Assembly: GCA_026545225.1 (NCBI GenBank)
Contig: CM048849.1
Location: forward strand, 32,250,336-32,314,335
Length of the DNA: 64,000 nucleotides
Direction of reading: 5' to 3'
Source of the DNA: Cornus controversa
Lineage: Eukaryota; Streptophyta; Magnoliopsida; Cornales; Cornaceae
Shown one piece after another: positions 57,412 to 64,000 of the stretch. Made by a program: the position numbers and the translations under genes. The notes below the pieces were generated by a model. The model was not told the DNA's origin, did no database searches, and was given only the letters and a program-made list of their open reading frames with translations. Positions within the stretch are counted from its first letter, which is position 1; each line of letters starts with the position of its first letter.

Positions 57412-58111
57412 TGAGAGGTATGAGAACGAGAGACCTTGGAATGTCACAATTGTTGGGTTGCCACCTCCAATTCTGATACTTCAAGTCCTTCCTCCCAAAC
57501 TTCTCACAAGCCAAATCTTCAAACATGTAGGGACACTGATGATCTTTGTACAAAGGGTAGGAGTTGTTATCATACACCCATTTGCCACAAGAGAAATCAC
57601 ATTGCTTCAAAGAATTATTTCTACCAGTACTCTTGGGTTTCAATGAATTTGTAGAATTCTTTCTGTTTCTACTATTACTCTTGGGTTTCAATGAATTCTT
57701 CGAATTGTTTCTACTAGAACTCTTGCGTTTCAACGAATTTTCCGAATTGTTTCTACCAAAACTCTTGCGTTTCAATGAATTTTTCGAATTGTTTCTACCA
57801 AAACTCTTGCGTTTCAATGAATTTTCAGAATTGTTAAGCATCGACAATATTGCACTTCCAATATGGTTCATAGGTGTCAAAGAAACCCCACCATTCCGAT
57901 CATCCGGTTTCAATGAATATCTATGAACAGGAGTTGAAGAAATCCCACCATTCCAATTATCCAGTTTCAATGAATTTGCAGAAATATTGAACTCTTTGCT
58001 AAGATAAATGGTTGCAGTGACTAACACCGTAACGAAGAGGACAATAAAGCAATGGAAGCTGCATCGGAATAACCCTACCGGCCCAGCAGCTATATGGAGT
58101 TTATTTGCCAT
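55781..58111 (-). CDS. Trichome birefringence-like (TBL/DUF231) polysaccharide O-acetyltransferase
   Basis: Five exons give a 518-residue protein: 58111-57435, 57234-57063, 56795-56596, 56480-56322, 56129-55781. All introns are GT-AG and the spliced length is divisible by three. TBL proteins are Golgi type II membrane enzymes that transfer acetyl groups to wall polysaccharides such as xylan, mannan or pectin. Membrane anchor at about 18-37; Ser/Lys-rich stem with imperfect repeats of NNS(E/K)NSLKRKS at 94-168; PMR5N domain from 171 (CDFSCGKWV, NWRWQPNNCDIPR); GDS motif at 245-247 (LVFVGDSVNRNQW); FYWAPLLVESN block; C-terminal DCTHWCLPGVPDVWNE with Asp 494 and His 497. The serine, aspartate and histidine of the family's catalytic triad are all present. 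It resembles the ESK1/TBL29-type branch, but substrate cannot be assigned. Start: the first Met, in a favourable context (GCCATGGC). No frame damage is seen. Confidence 0.92.
57379..57408. repeat. (TA)n microsatellite in TBL intron 1
   Basis: A run of about 15 TA units lies in the first intron, a few tens of bases from the exon 1 donor. It is likely length-polymorphic. Confidence 0.8.
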
Positions 58112-58183
58112 GGCGTACGTAGTCCTCGTTAATTGCTGTGTCTTCTGATATATAATTTTGTACTATGTATGCATTCGGAGTTT

Positions 58184-58193
58184 GAATTTATAG
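58184..58193 (-). promoter_or_regulatory. Possible TATA box of the TBL gene
   Basis: CTATAAATTC on the minus strand, about 75 bp upstream of the start codon. Spacing allows a short 5' UTR. Inferred from position only. Confidence 0.4.
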
Positions 58194-59205
58194 AATCAAT
58201 CCTTAGTTGTACTGTATTAATTTAATGAGTTCAAATATGGATTAATACAGAAGCAATCCTAGAAAGCAATGATAAATATTCCAGAAAAAGATATACTATA
58301 TCAGGTCTGATCATCAATTCTTAAACTTCCAAAAAGAGTAAATATTCATTAGCACTAGTCCATTAAAAGTAGTTATACTATTTCTATATATAGTTTCTGC
58401 ACTGTTATATGTATACTATATATGTATGCTTGAGGCTGACAGCGCCAACTGATGGTGACTGACATGCATTTCGTCAAAATAAATTTCTACACAAATATTA
58501 ATTGGTTAAATTAAGGATTACTCCGTATACGTACCTTTTCTTTTGTTACTTTTTATAAAATAAAATTTTAAATAAAATAAAAACCTCTCAAATCTATATA
58601 AGATACTAAGTGACATATTGAATAAATTTAAAACTCGATCAATCTCAATTTTGACGCCAAAATTTGCCTACAAATTCATCTACCCTCACACCCCAAAATG
58701 ATTCACTCCAATAATTTTTTTTTATAGTATAGTATGCACGAGTAATCCGATATATATTAGTTAGTGTATGTCCGTGCCTATGACACTATCATGCACTCGA
58801 AATCGTAACCTTTAGAGCAATTTTAAACCGTAAATAAATAAAGACATTTTGAACCAAGCTTAAATGTAATACAAATATAGATTTATATCACAACTTCTCG
58901 AGAACAAATAATACAGAAAAGAAAAATGTTAAATTTGTTGGCAGATCATGAAAACATTTATCATCACAAGGGAAATCTCAGCATTCAATCTGTATTCCTG
59001 AATAATCTCATTTTGAAAAAAATTCACCATACTTGGGAGCACAAGTCGGAAAATACATTGTTCTCAAACTTTCACAGTTCAAGATTCAGGAGAATAAAAG
59101 TGTATTTCATCAAATATCACCATGATATATAGAACCAGAAATGACAAATTTTGGTTACTTTAGAGGTGTTAACTGCAAGAACTCTCAACACTCCGCTAAA
59201 CATTA
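58194..59205. other. TBL 5' flank
   Basis: Upstream DNA of the TBL gene. It contains AT-rich stretches and no other coding frame that I can support. Confidence 0.4.
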
Positions 59206-59241
59206 GATGACAAATTTTAGTTACTTCAGAGGCCTTAATTG

Positions 59242-59767
59242 CTACCTTGTCGGGTACATTTTCAAAAAATATCTCCAGCCCCCATCCGCAATGAATGTAA
59301 TATCCACATTTGGAGAAGCTTTAGGAAATGTCTGCACCATTTGGATTATCTCTACATCTCTGGATGAATATACTATCATCTTTGTCAGCACCCGTCCATT
59401 TTCTAGCAAAAATTTCATCAGCATTGGAACGTTTCTGTAACCAAGAGGATCTGAACCTTCAGCGTCACCATTTAGATGATTCATCAAAATTGTACGTGCC
59501 TCGTGTTCCAGAAGATCTACGTTACGTCCGGTGTAAATACACCGGATGAATTTGAATCGTACGTGTTGTTCATGACTCACAATACATATCAAACACATAC
59601 GGATAAAATTCACCCAGTACATTTATACCGGGTGCATTGTAGACATTCTCCTCATCTTGGGGTTGCCAGTCACCACCATCATCCCAATCCAATATTTTCA
59701 TCAAACATGTATTTGCCTCATCTTGGGCTTGCCAGTCACCAGTATTTTCATCAAACATGTATTTCAT
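59242..59767 (-). pseudogene. F-box/FBD-type protein, C-terminal remnant
   Basis: The minus-strand frame 59622-59242 ends with VPMLMKFLLENGRVLTKMIV followed by FPKASPNVDITFI, which resembles the FBD domain found at the C-terminus of many plant F-box/LRR proteins (pattern F-L-L-E-N-A-x-V-L-x-K-M). A second, overlapping frame upstream (59767-59570) is acidic with a duplicated GDWQ(A/P)QDE phrase, perhaps the preceding loop. No F-box or leucine-rich repeats were found nearby, and the N-terminus is missing. It is probably a fragment, possibly one exon of a gene whose other exons are not recognised. Confidence 0.45.
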
Positions 59768-59779
59768 CAGCTTGCAAAT

Positions 59780-60045
59780 TTTTTGCTAAATCATATATGC
59801 TTTAATATACAAATCTTTTGCATGCAATTAACTTGGCATTTACTAATAATTAGGCTTCAAAAGAATTCACAATTTGGAGTGAGTCAAGAAATAGCAGGTA
59901 ATGATCCAAGACAGATTGAGTTGTGAAAATAAGAAGCATGGTAACATTAGTTTAGAAAGATTTGGAATTTTCAAGAGGCCTTTTCCAGATAAGATTAAGA
60001 AAGTGTCATGTTGCGAAAATAAGAAGAATGTGCCGCCATCAACAA
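59780..60045. other. Short unassigned stretch
   Basis: A plus-strand frame (59901-60104) contains a repeated CENKK phrase and shows no known domain. It ends inside the MITE. It may be an exon remnant, but nothing supports an annotation. Confidence 0.25.
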
Positions 60046-60054
60046 TAACAAGAA

Positions 60055-60266
60055 GAGAAATGCTAAACGTCATGAAATTATTTCATGAATTTTATCATAA
60101 ATGATGTGGCAGGTAACATGGAGAGTTAGTATTGGTGGGATTCGGTGATAATATCATAGGACTTTGTGTATGGGGGGAATCCCACCAATACTAACTCTCC
60201 ACGTTACCTGCTACATCATTCGTGATACAAATTCATGAAATAATTTCATGATGTGTAGCATTGCTC
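60055..60266. mobile_element. Palindromic Mutator-like MITE (212 bp)
   Basis: Almost the whole element is an inverted repeat with arms of about 90 bp: left GAGAAATGCTA to AGTATTGGTGGGATTC, right the complement, ending TAGCATTGCTC. The 9-bp repeat TAACAAGAA flanks it at 60046-60054 and 60267-60275, the Mutator-superfamily duplication length. Transcribed, it would fold into a long hairpin. Confidence 0.88.
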
Positions 60267-60397
60267 TAACAAGAAAATCCTAAAATCAATCCCATAAATC
60301 ACTCCAACAATATATTCTCCAACACCCCCCCTCCTCAAGTTGGTACACGGAGATTTTAACTCAAGTGTCCAACTTGAAACTAAATACGAAGTTTCGG

Positions 60398-60620
60398 GGG
60401 ATCCGAGTCGAGTTGATCTTAAAATCCGAGACGAGTTGATCTGGAGATCCAAGACAAGTTAATCCGAAGATCCGAGACGAGTTGATCATGAGATCCGAGA
60501 CGAATTGATCCGGAAATCCAAGATGAGTTGATCTTGAAATCCGAGATGAGTTGATCCTGAGATCCGAGATGAGTTGATCCGGAGATCCAAAACAAGTTGA
60601 TCCGAAGATCCAAGATGAGT
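60398..60620 (+). repeat. 24-bp minisatellite
   Basis: About ten imperfect units of GATCCGAGACGAGTTGATC plus a variable 4-5 base spacer (CGGA, TTGA, ATGA, CTGA). It lies inside the copia-like remnant between its two purine tracts. Because 24 is divisible by three, minus-strand frames stay open through it and give spurious repetitive peptides. Confidence 0.85.
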
Positions 60621-61464
60621 TATGAAGAATATATAAAGACTTATTTATAGGCACATATTCTTGAAGGCTAAGTAAACTTAGGAAACAAGAAATCCTATTC
60701 CTAGATGGTTTAGGAAAGATACAAGAAATCCTAGGTAATTTAGGATAAAATCAAAATAGTAAATAAAGAACATAATATTAAATATATTATCTAACCACCC
60801 CCTCAAACTCAAGGTGGGTTATATGAAACCAACTTTGAGTTTGGAGTAAAATCTTGAAGGGATGTGGCTTGACAGAAGCCCAACGATCTGGATCTTTTCG
60901 ATGAATACGGCAAACAAAAGATGATCACGTCACGGTTCAACCCACGACAACAATTATTTGATTCAATCCAGAACAAACAACAAGAGAGCAATCGATTCAT
61001 GATTGATTCACGGTGGTAAATGAAGAACTCGTCAAAGAAAAGTGTCATGGCATCACATGCCAAAAAAGGCCAAAAAATCTCTAGAGAATAAAACTCCTGA
61101 AAAACAAATTGATGGACAACATCAGTCTCGTCGCAAGAAGACAGTTTCTTCGTGGCTCACCATGGACTGGTGATGATGCATGCGGTGTTGGAGACGTCGC
61201 GTGAAACTAGTCGGAGAACATACACCAAAACTAGCGGACGGGTGAAACAAACTTGTCTTGGACATAGCCACCGAAGAAGAGCTAAATTATGAAGTTGGTG
61301 GCTATAAAACGTAGATGTAAACTTGTATATATGTATATATATATAAGGCGGAAGCTATTTTCTATGATTGATCGGGACCGCGGGGATGAAGCTGATAGTG
61401 TCATCCCCGGTGGTGAGGGCGATGGACAATGAAAACTACCCAGAATTGGTAGGCTTTGATACCA

Positions 61465-61737
61465 TGTTGATAAAATAAAATAGAATTGAAGAGAGAAATT
61501 AAACAAAAAGAACAGAAGAATATAATGTGGTTTGGCCACCCCACGGCCTACATCCACTGCACACAAAGACCAAAGGGCTGGGCTACATCACTTTTATTTT
61601 ATTCTCTCTTGGTTTTGTTTACAATTATCATATCTATTTATAGAAGAAAGAATACATGTGATAAATATGGAAAATACATTAATGAAATATTCCTAAAATC
61701 AATCCCATAAATCACTCCAATAATATATTCTCCAACA
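61465..61737 (-). repeat. 5' LTR of the copia-like remnant
   Basis: A 273-bp LTR with inverted ends TGTTG/CAACA and TATAAATAG as a likely TATA box on the minus strand at about 61640. The PBS abuts it at 61464. Confidence 0.75.
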
Positions 61738-62399
61738 ATTGTAAATCCAATCAAGTGACAAATTAAGCCCACACGGACAGCTCCGCAAGGGCATCCCTTA
61801 GGTGTCTGGTCTCACTATGGTGAGGCGATTGCGTGCATCAGGAAAGGCGGGAAAATTTAATCAATCAAATTTTTTTTGTTATAGGCTAATTTCAAATTAT
61901 GTTTGTTCGCTCCATATACAGTTTCTAGATTAGAAAATGGAATGGATTGGCAATTAAGTTTGCGAAGCAGAAAAATAAGAACTACTCGCAAAATGAGAAG
62001 GAACAAATGAATGAGAAAGCCATCATGTAATTGCAAGAATATAATTTACATAGCATAAAAATAAATACAAATTTTCACTAAAATTACAAACTATCAGCAA
62101 GTATCAGACAAATATGTGATTGGCAATATTCATGGGATTGACAAAAATCCTCCAAATATTAATATTTAATTTTTTAGAATTTCAAGCAAGTATAATAATT
62201 GGTAAATATGTACAATAAGGTTGGGCTACTACTCGGCAGCCCAATGATACATGAGAGGATACCTAAGTACCAATTACATAATAGGCCCAACAGAACCTAC
62301 TTGAATAATAAGCTGCAAAACAGACCCAAACCCACTTGGCCTTCCAATATAATTCAAAAAGGAGTAACCGTTAGAACAGTTACTTCTATGTTCAGAAAC
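61738..62399. other. Intergenic stretch
   Basis: No gene or repeat structure recognised. The open frame at 62199-62402 has no known domain. Confidence 0.4.
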
Positions 62400-62402
62400 T
62401 AA

Positions 62403-62866
62403 GTGCCAGTTTGGTAGGAAAGAAATAGAAGAAAAAAAAAGAAATGATTAGGAGGGTTATGGTTGTGTGTTTGGTATGAAATTTTAAAGGAAAGGAAAGG
62501 AAATGGAAGGATTTGGAGGGACAAATTAAGGGTGAATAGTAACTTTTGTTATCCTTCCAAAAATGGGAAGAAAGGGAAGGAAAGGCAACATTTTTTAATG
62601 AAACTTTGTTAATACCAACTTTGCCCTTGTTTTGATAAAAGCTAAAATTTGTTCTTTTAAATATAAAAGGGTATAATGGTAAAAATTTTAAATTATTTTC
62701 TTTCCTTTCTTTCTCTAAACATGTTAACTATCATTTCCTTTCTTTTCATTTATTAATCAACCAAACACGATAAAAGTTTAACACTATCTTTTCCTTTCCT
62801 TTCCTTTCTCTTCTCTCATTACTAATGTTATCATTTCGTTTCTTTTCCATTCTACCAAACATAGCC
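62403..62866. mobile_element. PIF/Harbinger-like MITE
   Basis: Imperfect terminal inverted repeats, GTGCCAGTTTGGTAG on the left and GGCTATGTTTGGTAG read from the right end, flanked by TAA on both sides (62400-62402, 62867-62869). The interior carries GGAAAGGAAAGG and its complement near the two ends. Non-coding. Confidence 0.65.
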
Positions 62867-63160
62867 TAAGGGTTTTAAATAAGAGAATAACAAAAGCCAC
62901 TGTTAATTGATTTGAATTTCAAATAATAATATTTCTTAAAGTCGAGTGCAAATTAACTAAGAGTTTCATGTTCAGATCAACAAATTTTTTTGTGAAAGTT
63001 AATGAAAACTGAGTACATTAATAGAATTATTACACCTTAAATCATATAATTTTCATATCAAAAAGTTGGAAATAAATTAATTCCACATTAATTACTAAGC
63101 AAGTTTGAGGGTTATAAATATTCTTTAAAAAAAACTATAAACAATATAAATTCAAAGCTT

Positions 63161-63260
63161 TTGTTCATATTATTATTTCTTAAGACATAAGTTAACAATA
63201 ACATATTAAAGTTATGAAACATATTATGCCATAATTCATGTCTTGACATTTACAAATTTA
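63161..63260 (+). repeat. ~100-bp direct repeat, copy 1
   Basis: Begins near TTTTGTTCATATTATTATTT, contains TTAAAGTTATGAAACATATT, and ends CTTGACATTTACAA. Repeated at about 63721-63820. Confidence 0.75.
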
Positions 63261-63364
63261 TAGAGAACTTTGAGATTTGTACTTAGAACATAAATATTAT
63301 CTAAAACATAGTAACTACATAGTTTAAAAATAAAATAGGATTTGTAATTAAATATAATTGACAT

Positions 63365-63660
63365 AGTTTAATTAAATTAATGAGACTATATTAATCTATA
63401 TTTAAGTGAACACATATATTACATGGTACTATATCTAATTGAATTAATGAGACTATAGTAATCCATGTATAATTAAACACAGAAAACATGGTACTATATC
63501 TAATTGAATTAACAAGACTACAGTAATTCATATATAAGTGAACACATAGGAAACATGGTACTACATCTAATTTAAGTAACGAGACAATAGTAATCCATAT
63601 ATAAGTGAACACATAGAAAACATGGTACTGAATCTAATTGAATTAATGAAACTATCTTAC
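63365..63660 (+). repeat. 65-66-bp tandem array
   Basis: Four to five units, each with ATGGTACTATATCTAATTGA, AATTAATGAGACTATAGTAA and TCCATATATAAGTGAACACA. A further single unit lies at about 63828-63905, after the second copy of the 100-bp repeat. This arrangement indicates that a larger block (100-mer plus 65-mers) was duplicated. Confidence 0.85.
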
Positions 63661-63720
63661 TAATAATAAAGAAGTTGCTCCTACATTCCGTGTAGCATGT
63701 TCCAATTACAAATCCTCAAA

Positions 63721-63905
63721 ACTTTTGTTCATATTATTATTTTGACAAAAGTTAACAAAAACCGATTAAAGTTATGAAACATATTATGCCATAATTCATA
63801 CCTTGACATTTACAAGTTGTCTCGCAATCCATATATAAGTGGACACATAGAAAACATGGTATTATATCTAATTGAATTAATGAGTATAGTAATCCATATA
63901 CAAGA
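63721..63905 (+). repeat. ~100-bp direct repeat copy 2 followed by one 65-bp unit
   Basis: Same order as at 63161-63660 but with only one 65-bp unit, so the array either expanded after the block duplication in the left copy or contracted in this one. Confidence 0.7.
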
Positions 63906-64000
63906 GAAAAGAAAATAATGAGGTATGAACTAATTGATGACTTTTAAAACATTGCATTTTAATAATTAGGTTATATTACAATTATTCTCTGCAATATTAG

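Larger units (their letters stand above)
60278..61737 (-). mobile_element. Copia-like retrotransposon remnant, minus strand
   Basis: On the minus strand: a 5' LTR at 61737-61465 (TGTTGGAGAATATATT to TTATCAACA), then the PBS TGGTATCAAAGCC (61464-61452), about 1.1 kb of internal DNA without a long frame, a purine tract (CTTGAGGAGGGGGG) at about 60338-60325, and the first 47 bp of the 3' LTR (60324-60278), where homology to the 5' LTR stops beside the MITE. A second purine tract, GAGTTTGAGGGGGTGG, lies at about 60805-60790. Two copia 3' ends may therefore be nested or duplicated here. Reverse transcriptase and integrase are absent. Confidence 0.7.

Noticed and set aside
60398-60620. Minus-strand peptide repeats (SSRI/STRLGSPD-like) as a repeat protein
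   Set aside because: The 24-bp minisatellite keeps all frames open; there is no start, domain or continuing gene.

Overview
The window is nuclear DNA of a flowering plant, most likely a eudicot. It is AT-rich and gene-poor, with one intronless CC-NBS-LRR immune receptor gene, one intron-containing trichome-birefringence-like (TBL) O-acetyltransferase gene, and a large amount of transposable-element DNA. No bacterial, organellar or rRNA/tRNA genes were seen. The species cannot be named from the sequence alone.

Layout. 0-6 kb holds MITE copies, the end of a CACTA transposon and LTR-like debris. 6.3-9.1 kb is the NLR gene (minus strand). 9.1-13.4 kb is non-coding or repetitive. 13.56-16.79 kb is a head-to-head composite of a small non-autonomous Ty3/gypsy element, inserted in a 47-bp tandem array. 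17-21 kb is old repetitive DNA. 21.08-46.47 kb is one large nest: a decayed Athila-type Ty3/gypsy element (TSD CATGT). Inside it sit a younger Athila-type element in its gag (24.08-35.38 kb, TSD CACAC), a short non-LTR retrotransposon copy (42.7 kb, 16-bp TSD) and a three-LTR TRIM (44.0 kb, TSD CCTAG). 46.5-55.2 kb is repetitive, with a second TRIM in opposite orientation (51.8 kb, TSD AGTAT) and a PIF/Harbinger-like element. 55.8-58.1 kb is the TBL gene (minus strand, five exons by my model). 59.2-59.8 kb is an F-box/FBD-like remnant. 60-64 kb holds a Mutator-type MITE, a copia-like remnant with a 24-bp minisatellite, another PIF/Harbinger-like element and a 65-bp tandem array.

The two host genes are functionally unrelated: one an intracellular pathogen sensor, the other a Golgi wall-polysaccharide acetylation enzyme. 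Three items stand out. The young Athila-type element has an uninterrupted 1,420-codon gag-pol frame from which the integrase domain has been cleanly removed. Its 5' LTR carries a primer-binding-site/tRNA-Asp 3'-end sequence in reverse orientation plus a tandem duplication. The 13.6-16.8 kb composite has three LTRs and two opposed copies of one element inside a single target-site duplication, and could be transcribed as a hairpin of about 1.3 kb. All alignments and splice sites were worked out by eye.
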